A stretch of DNA of 34,538 nt from the NCBI GenBank assembly GCA_913050175.1, contig CAJXAF010000006.1:1-34538 (forward strand). The letters are read 5' to 3'. The notes under the pieces were generated by a model, which made no database searches, was not told where the DNA came from, and worked only from the letters and a program-made list of their open reading frames with translations. The position numbers and the translations under genes were made by a program. Of the stretch, positions 23,586 through 30,671 are shown piece after piece. Source of the stretch: an uncultured bacterium (GTDB lineage Bacteria; Omnitrophota; Gorgyraeia; Duberdicusellales; 4484-171). Numbering within the stretch: position 1 is the first letter of the stretch; each line of letters starts with the position of its first letter.

Positions 23586-25040
23586 TTAATTCAAGAAGAT
23601 AGGGTTGGTCACTAAATGCAGGTCTTTACTTATGATTTCTAAGCGATAGTATGTTTTCTCATCCTGGCTAAGATTGTCAATATAATCAATGACAAACGGC
23701 GATTGGACTTTACTATTTACCAAGACTTTGCCTTCTTTTATTATTCTTACTTCTAAAGGTTGTTCACTCTTAAGAAACTCTCCCTTAATATGTATAATAG
23801 ATTTTCCTTTAAAACTAGTTGAGCTACCGACAAAAGCTTTATTTTTATTAAACTCATCGCAAAGGTAAAATTCAGATAGTTTAAAATCAAGGCTCTTTGA
23901 ACCTCTAGCTACATACATTCTCCCCTTTTCGATTGCCTCCAATACACCTGTTTTAGTTTTTTCTTTGGCTAAAATTATGGTTTGAAGATCATCTATACTC
24001 TTAGATAAATCACCGCTCTCAAAAGCTAAAGCACCAATAGCCCAGATAGGAGCTAGACGTTTTCCTTGACAGTAATCTAAGAGAATTTTATCCCAGATAC
24101 CGCCGGGTTTACCAATTATCTCATAGCCTTCATAAAATATAGCAAAACCATTGTAATTGTGAGTTTTTAATAGATCGTAATGGTGTTTTTCTGTTTTAGA
24201 ATGAACTTTGTGAGCAGTGAAAAAATATTCTGCCTCAGGATGGGCCCAAAAACTTAAACCCTCTTTTTCTTTTACATAATCAAAGAAATCTTGAAAAGGC
24301 TCTAGTTTTGATTTGAAACCATATTGATCGAAGCGATAATTTAGAAAAGGCCAATTATTTATAATAAATAAAAGTGAAATAAAGATAAGAAAATAACCTG
24401 TCCGGCGAAACTCGGGTGAATATTGGCCTAATTTAACTCCTTTCTGGTCCTGATAATTATATTTTCTTTTAGATAAACATAATATGCCAATTAAAAACAG
24501 TAAAAACGGCCAGAGTTTTATTGTTGAAAAGTCTTTAGCCAGAGCCGGGGGATTACCAATAACCGGAAGATTTTTATAGTCCTCGGGTCTATCTAAACCA
24601 ATGGCTAAGATATGTTTGTGCCAATCGTGTATGGAAAAACTATCCCTAAAAGGAAACCCTCGCCAGTAGTAATAAGGTGCAGCTTCAAGACCGGCGATTA
24701 AAACAGTATTGGGAAATTTACTCTGAACTTTCGCTATCTCATTTAAATAAGACTTAATGCCGTATGTAGAAATTGACTTATGCTCAACTCTTTTTTTAAT
24801 TAATTTTCGTAAAGGCCAAAGCCCGTATTCCCAACGCATTCGATAGCGATCAGTAGGAATTACTACTGATACACCTTTCTCATAAGCTATGCTAACTATT
24901 TCCTCAAGTGTATATTGTCCTTCGCTGACATTTGAACTTATTTGAATTATGCTTTTAAGTTGGATTAAATTATTCTGAGGCCAGGCCCGAGGAATGAGGA
25001 TTAAAAATAAAATTAAGGTAAGGATTTGGCATTTTCTCAT
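23586..25040 (-). CDS. PHP-like membrane protein, degenerate metal site
   Basis: A 484-residue protein with a signal sequence (ILTLILFLILIPRAWPQ), an N-terminal domain of about 150 residues, two central transmembrane helices (KLWPFLLFLIGILCL and TGYFLIFISLLFIINNW) and a second soluble part. The pattern YTLEEIVSIAYEKGVSVVIPTD near residues 43-64 is the PHP-domain motif, followed by IAGLEAAPYYYW and, in the second part, LSFWAHPEAEYF and FAIFYEGYE, as in PHP phosphoesterase folds. The usual H-x-H is S35-S-N37 and the T-D-H is T-D-R65, so two metal-ligand motifs are lost. It has its own consensus promoter and a strong terminator, so it is a single-gene unit. Catalytic activity is doubtful; substrate is unknown. 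Confidence 0.68.
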   Translation of the reverse strand: MRKCQILTLILFLILIPRAWPQNNLIQLKSIIQISSNVSEGQYTLEEIVSIAYEKGVSVVIPTDRYRMRWEYGLWPLRKLIKKRVEHKSISTYGIKSYLNEIAKVQSKFPNTVLIAGLEAAPYYYWRGFPFRDSFSIHDWHKHILAIGLDRPEDYKNLPVIGNPPALAKDFSTIKLWPFLLFLIGILCLSKRKYNYQDQKGVKLGQYSPEFRRTGYFLIFISLLFIINNWPFLNYRFDQYGFKSKLEPFQDFFDYVKEKEGLSFWAHPEAEYFFTAHKVHSKTEKHHYDLLKTHNYNGFAIFYEGYEIIGKPGGIWDKILLDYCQGKRLAPIWAIGALAFESGDLSKSIDDLQTIILAKEKTKTGVLEAIEKGRMYVARGSKSLDFKLSEFYLCDEFNKNKAFVGSSTSFKGKSIIHIKGEFLKSEQPLEVRIIKEGKVLVNSKVQSPFVIDYIDNLSQDEKTYYRLEIISKDLHLVTNPIFLN

Positions 25041-25060
25041 TAAATTTGGATAGTTAGAGA

Positions 25061-25135
25061 TTAGCTTAAGAGAGCAAGAACTATAGACATGCGGACCATA
25101 ACATGATCATCTACTAATATAATATTTATAGCCAT
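25061..25135 (-). pseudogene. Remnant of a NarL-type response regulator N-terminus
   Basis: A 24-codon ORF in the leader of the PHP-like gene reads MAINIILVDDHVMVR and then nine more residues before TAA. The stretch matches the first beta strand and acidic pocket of NarL/FixJ receiver domains, whose usual form is I-x-I-L-L-V-D-D-H-x-x-V-R-E-G-L. The rest of the receiver and the HTH domain are absent. It lies about 20 bases after the start expected from a consensus promoter, with AAAGG about 12 bases before the ATG. It is either a truncated gene relic or a reused leader peptide. Confidence 0.55.
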
Positions 25136-25161
25136 TAGTCTATACTTACCTTTATAATTAA

Positions 25162-25189
25162 ATTATAAAGCAAGGTCTCCCCTTGTCAA
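25162..25189 (-). promoter_or_regulatory. Consensus promoter upstream of the PHP-like gene
   Basis: Minus strand TTGACA (25184-25189), 16-base spacer, TATAAT (25162-25167): both hexamers are perfect. The -35 overlaps the stop codon of the DUF192 gene. It gives a leader of about 115 bases that contains the response-regulator remnant. TATAGAC at its start can pair with GTCTATA some 45 bases later. Confidence 0.8.
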
Positions 25190-25755
25190 GGCAATGCCTT
25201 AAGAGGGTTTTCTTCTAGCCTTAGATCCAATTTATCGCCGATATTAATGCCTAATTTATCAACAAAACCGGCATTAATTTCTAAAACATACTTGGCCTCT
25301 GCTTTCGGGTAGATCGGCTGACAGAAATCATCACTACAGGGTTGGGCCTGTTTCTTAATAAAGACTACTCTTTCTTTACTGTTAATCCAGATCATATCTA
25401 GAGGGATATAAGTATCCTTCATCCAAAAAGAATGCTTGCTTTCGCTTTCGAAGACAAAAATCATACCTCTATCCTCTTCTAATCTAGGCCTAAACATCAG
25501 ACCTCTCCGGCGGGCTTCTAAGGTATCAGCGATCTCGACAGTAAAACAAGTATCTTTAAAGCAAACCTTATCTTCTGATTTAGCCAGGATAGGAAAAAAT
25601 ATAAAAATAAACAAAAATGAAGCTCCGCTGACTAAAGCCCACTGTTTCCTGCGTATCGCTTTTTGCGGAGCGGAATCCTGCAACTGCTTCCATCCCCGGC
25701 TTAAAAGCCGAGGTTTTATCGTGGGGGATAAAGTCAGCCAGTAAAATTTTCTCAT
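25186..25755 (-). CDS. DUF192 family secreted/anchored protein
   Basis: The 189-residue frame contains a DUF192 domain (PF02643): FTVEIADTLEARRRGLMFRP, GMIFVFESESKHSFWMKDTYIPLDMIWIN and KYVLEINAGFVDKLGINIGDKL are all characteristic. A hydrophobic segment (VSGASFLFIFIFFPILAKS) before it would be a signal or membrane anchor. The function of the family is unknown. The first 40 residues are odd: they are encoded by DNA with a strong hairpin (25694-25713) and a second imperfect stem, and the ATG at 25755 has no visible ribosome-binding site. A TTG at codon 24, after GGATGG, is a possible alternative. I therefore trust the domain but not the start. Confidence 0.82.
   Translation of the reverse strand: MRKFYWLTLSPTIKPRLLSRGWKQLQDSAPQKAIRRKQWALVSGASFLFIFIFFPILAKSEDKVCFKDTCFTVEIADTLEARRRGLMFRPRLEEDRGMIFVFESESKHSFWMKDTYIPLDMIWINSKERVVFIKKQAQPCSDDFCQPIYPKAEAKYVLEINAGFVDKLGINIGDKLDLRLEENPLKALP
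25694..25713 (-). repeat. Strong hairpin within the DUF192 N-terminal coding region
   Basis: In minus-strand RNA CCUCGGCUU pairs with AAGCCGGGG, nine pairs with one G-U wobble, followed by AUGGAAGC. The opposite strand would have a C-A mismatch, so any RNA structure is in the coding sense. The form (GC stem, T/A loop, then ATGGAAG) recalls right ends of IS200/IS605 elements; this is resemblance only. Confidence 0.45.
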
Positions 25756-25785
25756 AGAAATAGTCTTAATACTTGCCTTGGGCTA

Positions 25786-25813
25786 TTGACAAAAGTTTAT
25801 TTTAATCTATAAT
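25786..25813 (+). promoter_or_regulatory. Consensus plus-strand promoter
   Basis: TTGACA (25786-25791), 16-base spacer, TATAAT (25808-25813), both perfect. It points away from the DUF192 gene and towards the 53-codon ORF, with an expected start near 25820 and a leader of about 115 bases. Confidence 0.8.
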
Positions 25814-25830
25814 AAAAAATCTCTCATTCG

Positions 25831-25928
25831 TTAATAAAGGTTTTTAAATTAATTGTCTTCATTATCCTTACCTTTATTAACAAGGCTCACTGTTTTAACC
25901 AATAACCGCTTCTTTTAAAAATAAAGGT
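25831..25928 (+). promoter_or_regulatory. Leader with two alternative stems, one hiding the RBS
   Basis: Segment 1, TTAATAAAGGT (25831-25841), is perfectly complementary over 11 bp to segment 2, ACCTTTATTAA (25870-25880). Segment 3, AATAAAGGT (25920-25928), is complementary over 9 bp to the first part of segment 2 and contains the AAAGG ribosome-binding site of the following ORF, seven bases before its ATG. Pairing 1-2 frees the site; pairing 2-3 hides it. The arrangement is that of a translational switch. No known riboswitch core was recognised. Confidence 0.5.
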
Positions 25929-25934
25929 GTTTTA

Positions 25935-26096
25935 ATGAAGGAATTTACTGTAAAAATAAAATACGATAACGAAACTGCCTCTTTTAGCCACAAAGATGTC
26001 TACTGGGCAATGACACATATATTTGGTATTAATACTAATTTTGAAGTCTCAGTGGTTCCTAAAACAAGCGCATCCAACAATAAACAAAATAAATAA
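25935..26096 (+). CDS. Small protein, 53 residues, unknown function
   Basis: This is the only plus-strand gene supported in the window. It starts MKEFTVKIKYDNETASFSHK, continues KDVYWAMTHIFGINTNFEVS and ends in a polar tail rich in Ser, Asn and Lys. AAAGG lies seven bases before the ATG and a perfect TTGACA-N16-TATAAT promoter lies upstream. No signal peptide, membrane segment or cysteine is present; the alternating pattern KEFTVKIKY and FEVSVVP suggests two beta strands around a helix. It ends six bases from the convergent gltX stop. I do not recognise a family. The promoter, ribosome-binding site and structured leader are the main evidence that it is real. Confidence 0.65.
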   Translation: MKEFTVKIKYDNETASFSHKDVYWAMTHIFGINTNFEVSVVPKTSASNNKQNK

Positions 26097-26102
26097 TTTA
26101 GC

Positions 26103-27404
26103 CTATTGTTTTTGGCTCCAATAGTCGATAAGCTTATTTAGGCGTTTAATCACTCTTTCCTTGCCTAGAGTTTCTATAGTTTCAAATAATCCCGGGCCGT
26201 GTTTTGTGCCGGTTAAGGCAATTCTAGATGGGTGAACTAAAATTTTTAATTTTATGTTTAAATCCTCAGCTGCCTTGCGAAAGGTTTTCTCAATATCTTC
26301 CTTATTAAAATCACCAATCTTATCAAGGCTATCTCTTAAAAAACTAACCTCTTTTATTAAGGAGTTATCGAGAATTTTCTTAGCCTCATCGCTATAGATA
26401 ACTTCATCATTAAGGTATGGTTTTAGGGCAGTTAATAAATCTGAGAGCCTTAAAGTCCTCTCTTTAAAAAGAGAAGCAAGCTTATTTAGATAATTCTTGT
26501 CAATACTTTCAGGTAGGGCATTATTTTCTTTGAGGTAGTTTATAATTAAATCAGAAAAATCCTCAGTTGTCTTTTGTCTTATATATTCACCGTTAATCCA
26601 ATTGAGTTTATCTAAAGAAAAGGCAGCACCGGTTTTATTTACAGCCTTCATCGTAAAAATTTCTTTTGCCTCAGACAGAGAGATGATTTCCCGATTCTCA
26701 CCGGGAGACCAACCTAGAAGCATAAGATAATTAACAATGCTTTCCGATAAATAACCTTCTTGCCTATATTGACGGATTGAAGTAGCGCCAAAACGTTTTG
26801 AAAGTCTACCTCCCTGGCCTGACAAGATCAAAGGAACGTGGGCAAACTGGGGAGTCTTAAAACCTAAAGCTTTATACATTAAGAGTTGTTTGGGTGTATT
26901 GGATATATGGTCTTCTCCCCGAATAATGCAGTTTATTTCCATTAAAGCATCATCAATTACACAACTGAAATTATAAGTCGGTGAGTTATCACTTTTAATA
27001 ATTACTTCCTCATTCTTAGGTAATTCTTTAAATATGATCTCTCCTCGGATTAAATCATCAATTTTTACTTGATCAAAATTATATTTAAAAAAAACTGCGC
27101 CTTCTTTCTTGTAAGCACTGCCTTGATCAATTAGTTTCTTCGCATACTCATGGTAAATATCAAATCGTTCTGATTGATAGTAGATTTGGTCCCAATCCAT
27201 ACCCAGCCACTCTATGCTTTCTAGAATCTCATCTAAAAATTCTTTTTTTGACCGGGCTAGATCAGTATCCTCAATACGAAGAATCAATTCTCCCGCACAC
27301 TTACGGGCGTATAACCAATTAAAAAGACAAGTTCTGGCTCCGCCAATATGCAGATATCCTGTGGGAGAAGGCGCAAACCTTACCCGTAAAGTTTCTTCAC
27401 TCAC
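26103..27404 (-). CDS. gltX: Glutamyl-tRNA synthetase, compact form
   Basis: A class I synthetase of about 433 residues from the GTG at 27404, chosen because AGGAGG lies six bases upstream and the product starts VSEETLRVRFAPSPTGYLH, the usual GluRS N-terminus. The HIGH motif is HIGG, the KMSKS motif is RLSKR, and LILRIEDTDLARS, IIRGEDHISNTPKQLLMY and KLNWINGEYI are typical. The zinc-binding insertion found in many GluRS (C-x-C ... C-x4-C, about 30 residues) is missing; after GSAYK the chain runs directly to GAVFFKYNF. This explains the shorter length. It overlaps the end of the TPR membrane protein by 8 bp. Whether it also charges tRNA-Gln, which the window encodes, cannot be told. Confidence 0.95.
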   Translation of the reverse strand: MSEETLRVRFAPSPTGYLHIGGARTCLFNWLYARKCAGELILRIEDTDLARSKKEFLDEILESIEWLGMDWDQIYYQSERFDIYHEYAKKLIDQGSAYKKEGAVFFKYNFDQVKIDDLIRGEIIFKELPKNEEVIIKSDNSPTYNFSCVIDDALMEINCIIRGEDHISNTPKQLLMYKALGFKTPQFAHVPLILSGQGGRLSKRFGATSIRQYRQEGYLSESIVNYLMLLGWSPGENREIISLSEAKEIFTMKAVNKTGAAFSLDKLNWINGEYIRQKTTEDFSDLIINYLKENNALPESIDKNYLNKLASLFKERTLRLSDLLTALKPYLNDEVIYSDEAKKILDNSLIKEVSFLRDSLDKIGDFNKEDIEKTFRKAAEDLNIKLKILVHPSRIALTGTKHGPGLFETIETLGKERVIKRLNKLIDYWSQKQ

Positions 27405-29343
27405 TATTAACCTCCTGAGAAAATTTGTTAAAATCAATATTGTATTTATCTAAAATCTTACGAGCATCTTGGTTGAATCCGGTTTTAAAATAAATTTTTG
27501 CCATAAGTTTCTGAGCCTTTCCTAAATTTTGCTTATAAAATATTGCCTTACGACAATACTTATAAGCATCGTTATAACTTCCTTCCTGATAAAGCATATC
27601 AGCCAGAAAAAAATAACTTAAAGCATGATCTGGCCTAATAGTTAAAACCTGGTTTAAAAAATCCCGGCTTCCTTGATGCTGACCTAAAATATATAAAACG
27701 TACCCCATATTAAAATGGCCCTTGATTGAAGGCTGATGGCTCTTTAAATTGCCAATTAAATTCAAGGCTTTTGGCTTAACTTTAGAAAAATCAACTACAT
27801 ACTCCATTAAAGAAGGATCTTTAATAAGCTGCTTTCTATCTACGAAAATAAGACCATCCCGGTTAAAATATATACAGATAAAACCCTTATCATAGAGCCG
27901 TTTAATTAGGGTTTGAGGTGTATCACGCAGATAACTTATTAGGAATCCTTCTAGCTTGTACTTTTCGATTAACTCATCAATAACTTTAATATCACCTTTG
28001 GAAGCTTTTACATAGGAGGAAAAAAAATCCTGGCCGTAAACTTCTGTACGGCCATCAATAAAAACTTTTCGCTGGGGATAAAAATTAAAAATTAAAGGCG
28101 CACCCATATTAAAAGTATTAAACATATTATCCGGTAAATCAATATTTTTTGCAAATTCTATTAAGTTTTCCGGGTAAACTTCTGATTCTAGTGACATAAA
28201 GTTTCCCCTAAGTTCAATCTCGCTATCCTTATTAAAATAAGAACGAATGTGTCGGGGTTTCTCTCTTAGCTCTGTAAATAAATTTATTGAAAATACAACT
28301 GTAAAAATAAGAAACCCCAGATGCAAGATTTTAAACCCTGACTCTCTAAGGACTCTCTTCTCCAGAGTCTCTTTAATATATTCGTAGCGATTAGCAAAAA
28401 TAGTTAAGACTATAGGTATAAAAAAATAAATATTCCTAAGGGCGTTAAAAGAAAATAAAGCAAAAGTTATAAACAACCCCGGATAAAATAAATTAAGGTT
28501 TTTCACAAAACATAAAGACAAAGCGCTCAAGATTAAAAGACCGACAAAGATAGACCTTTGAGGATAATAGCTAAAGGGACTTTTTAATTCCTGGATATTA
28601 TCATAAAAAATATTATTGGCGCCTGAAGATATCTGGCCGACTATGCTGAAAGGATAGCTAAGAGCAGCTTGAGGATGGGGAGTTATAAAAGAAGCCAAAA
28701 TTACCAAGAGAAAAATCAGCCTTACCTTCTTATAAAAATCCGCCTCATATGTTTTCTTATTGATTTTTCCAAGAATAAGATAAAGCAGTAAAATAAGCGG
28801 GCCCATAAAGAAAAATCCGTGTATATTTACCCAGAAGATCTGTATGATCGGTAAAAAGAATAGCAGTTTTTTCTTCTTAAAAATAAAAGGTGCCAAAAAG
28901 ATTATTAGAAAAAGAAAACTTACATTATCCGGCCGGAGAGTAAAACGCCTGATTGAAAGTTGCAAGCAGGCAAAAATTATCGGAAAAGAAAATACCCAGT
29001 CTGTTTTTAAGATAAAAGTTGTTAAGAGAAGAAAAGATAGAGAAAAAACCAATACTTTTAACAAAAATAATGCTTCCAACCCGGCAAATTTATGAACAAT
29101 ATATATTACGACCTGATATAACCACTCATGATCAACCCATTTTTGGCCAGAAGCAGTAAAAGAAAATACATCCTGGGTAGGGATTTGTTTCTCGGTTACT
29201 ATATGTTCGCCGGCTTTGATATGAAAAAGATAGTCAACCCCACCTAAGTTGGAGAAAGCTGACATCATCATATAAGAGAAAAAAACAAAAAAAACGAATA
29301 CCTTTGCCAATAGGGCAAGTTTATTTAAATGCTTAAATATCAT
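27397..29343 (-). CDS. Polytopic membrane protein with C-terminal TPRs
   Basis: A 648-residue protein. Residues 10-370 hold about ten to eleven hydrophobic segments. The first periplasmic loop carries GGVDYLFHIKAGEHIV and SFTASGQKWVDHEWLYQVV, with the D-x-x-x-H and W-x-x-H-E-W residues typical of a GT-C-like group of uncharacterised membrane proteins. After the last helix a soluble region has PQRKVFIDGRTEVYGQDF. The C-terminus (about 560-640) has TPR motifs: KGHFNMGYVLYILGQHQGSR, ALSYFFLADMLYQEGSYNDA and AQKLMAKIYFKTGFNQDA. A polyisoprenyl-linked sugar transferase role is possible by fold but unproven. It is 14 bp after the oxidoreductase gamma gene and overlaps gltX. Confidence 0.75.
   Translation of the reverse strand: MIFKHLNKLALLAKVFVFFVFFSYMMMSAFSNLGGVDYLFHIKAGEHIVTEKQIPTQDVFSFTASGQKWVDHEWLYQVVIYIVHKFAGLEALFLLKVLVFSLSFLLLTTFILKTDWVFSFPIIFACLQLSIRRFTLRPDNVSFLFLIIFLAPFIFKKKKLLFFLPIIQIFWVNIHGFFFMGPLILLLYLILGKINKKTYEADFYKKVRLIFLLVILASFITPHPQAALSYPFSIVGQISSGANNIFYDNIQELKSPFSYYPQRSIFVGLLILSALSLCFVKNLNLFYPGLFITFALFSFNALRNIYFFIPIVLTIFANRYEYIKETLEKRVLRESGFKILHLGFLIFTVVFSINLFTELREKPRHIRSYFNKDSEIELRGNFMSLESEVYPENLIEFAKNIDLPDNMFNTFNMGAPLIFNFYPQRKVFIDGRTEVYGQDFFSSYVKASKGDIKVIDELIEKYKLEGFLISYLRDTPQTLIKRLYDKGFICIYFNRDGLIFVDRKQLIKDPSLMEYVVDFSKVKPKALNLIGNLKSHQPSIKGHFNMGYVLYILGQHQGSRDFLNQVLTIRPDHALSYFFLADMLYQEGSYNDAYKYCRKAIFYKQNLGKAQKLMAKIYFKTGFNQDARKILDKYNIDFNKFSQEVNSE
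27411..27416 (-). promoter_or_regulatory. gltX: Shine-Dalgarno that fixes the gltX start
   Basis: AGGAGG on the minus strand, six bases before GTG at 27404. The in-frame TTG at 27437 has no such site. Confidence 0.85.
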
Positions 29344-29357
29344 ACTTTAAATTAGAT

Positions 29358-29900
29358 TCACTTATCTTTATTTAAGATTAGCGATTGGCCGCGATTAAAA
29401 CCTTTTAAGTTTGCTGCTAAAACTCTTGTTTCCTTAAAAGTCTCTTTTAATACCTCGATTACAGTCTCTTTTTTAAGGATATTTTTCAAAGAAACGATTA
29501 TGCCTAAAGCGATATTATTGACTACTTTTATATTACCGCAATTAATCGCTTCTTTATTTAGGGGAAAACTTACAGCTTTAATACCTTGTTTTAATTTAGG
29601 AGGCTGGGCAAGGTCGGAATTTAAAATAAGCAAACTTGATTTTTTAAGCTTACTTTTAAATTTATCCAAAGAGGGTTGGTTCAATATAACTGCTATGTCA
29701 GGAGAGTCAATAAATGGTGAGGCTATGGGCTTATCAGAAATCTTAGTATAACAGTGGGCTGTTCCTCCGCGCATTTCAGCCCCGTAAGAAGGAATCCAGC
29801 TAACAAATTTACCTTCTTTAAGTCCGGCTCTGGCTATGATTTTACCTAAACTCAACAGCCCCTGACCGCCAAATCCAGAAATTAAAATATCTGCTTTCAT
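29358..29900 (-). CDS. 2-oxoacid:ferredoxin oxidoreductase gamma subunit
   Basis: A 180-residue protein of the POR/KOR/VOR gamma family. ILISGFGGQGLLSLGKIIARAG at the start is the family signature (G-x-G-G-Q-G), followed by VSWIPSYGAEMRGGTAHCYTKIS, also diagnostic, and SPDIAVILNQPSL. The gamma subunit helps hold the CoA side of the enzyme that oxidatively decarboxylates 2-oxoacids with reduced ferredoxin as product. It is the last gene of a delta-alpha-beta-gamma set, 15 bp after beta. It could be called VorC/KorC; substrate assignment depends on the alpha subunit. Confidence 0.94.
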   Translation of the reverse strand: MKADILISGFGGQGLLSLGKIIARAGLKEGKFVSWIPSYGAEMRGGTAHCYTKISDKPIASPFIDSPDIAVILNQPSLDKFKSKLKKSSLLILNSDLAQPPKLKQGIKAVSFPLNKEAINCGNIKVVNNIALGIIVSLKNILKKETVIEVLKETFKETRVLAANLKGFNRGQSLILNKDK

Positions 29901-29915
29901 TATATATTTTAAAAT

Positions 29916-30662
29916 TTATTCTTTAATAACGCCTAAAGGAAATTGTTTAACCATTTCTGTATTTATCCACTCATTTGACTGAACTGGATCAAGCCGCCAG
30001 ACAGTGGGGCAAGAACTAAGTATTTCAACCAAAGAAAAACCTTCCCGATTAAGCTGAACTGTAAAAGCCTTCTTTATATAGTTATATGTCTCTTTAACCT
30101 TTGCCGGTGTAGCTACCGATGAGCGGACAACATATTTTACCCCGTTTAGCTTTGCCAGCATCTCACTTATCTGTAAAGGCCAGCCTTGACCTGCCCCAGG
30201 ATCTCTGCCCTTAGGTGTAGTTGCTGTTTTCTGGCCAACTAAAGTAGTCGGTGCCATTTGACCACCAGTCATACCATAACAGGCGTTATTTATAAAAATA
30301 CAACTTATGTTCTCACCACGATTAGCTGCATGAATAGTCTCAGCTAGGCCAATGGAAGCTAAATCTCCGTCACCTTGATAAGAAAATACCAGCTTATCAG
30401 GCTGACAACGCTTAATTCCTGTAGCTACAGCTAAAGTCCTACCATGGGCAGCTTCACTGGAATCAAAAGCCCAATAATCATAAGCAATTACTGCACAACC
30501 GACCGGAGCTATAGCAATGGTATTTTCGGCCATATTTAACTCATCTATGACCTGAGTAATTAAATGATGTACGATGCCATGTCCACAGCCGGAACAATAG
30601 TGAGTATCAACTTCGTTGAGTGACTTTGCTTTTGCAAATTTTTTACTTTCTTTAATTGCCAT
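29916..30662 (-). CDS. 2-oxoacid:ferredoxin oxidoreductase beta subunit (TPP-binding)
   Basis: The 248-residue subunit has the thiamine pyrophosphate site. HYCSGCGHGIVHHLI opens it, with the C-x-G-C-G-H motif; the Mg/TPP motif is SYQGDGDLASIGLAETIHA continuing to INNACYGMTGGQMAPTT, the usual G-D-G-D ... N-x-x-Y-G-M-T-G-G-Q. These match KorB/VorA-type beta subunits, which lack the extra ferredoxin-cysteine set of single-chain PFOR. It lies 9 bp after the alpha gene. The active enzyme should be a cytoplasmic heterotetramer with the neighbouring subunits. Confidence 0.95.
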   Translation of the reverse strand: MAIKESKKFAKAKSLNEVDTHYCSGCGHGIVHHLITQVIDELNMAENTIAIAPVGCAVIAYDYWAFDSSEAAHGRTLAVATGIKRCQPDKLVFSYQGDGDLASIGLAETIHAANRGENISCIFINNACYGMTGGQMAPTTLVGQKTATTPKGRDPGAGQGWPLQISEMLAKLNGVKYVVRSSVATPAKVKETYNYIKKAFTVQLNREGFSLVEILSSCPTVWRLDPVQSNEWINTEMVKQFPLGVIKE

Positions 30663-30671
30663 TTTTTACTC

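Noticed and set aside
25768-25800. Possible minus-strand promoter for the DUF192 gene (TTGTCA and TATTAA)
   Set aside because: The spacer would be only 15 bases and no ribosome-binding site follows; not strong enough to list.
26103-27437. Longer gltX starting at TTG 27437
   Set aside because: AGGAGG lies correctly before GTG 27404, and the product from there starts like other GluRS.
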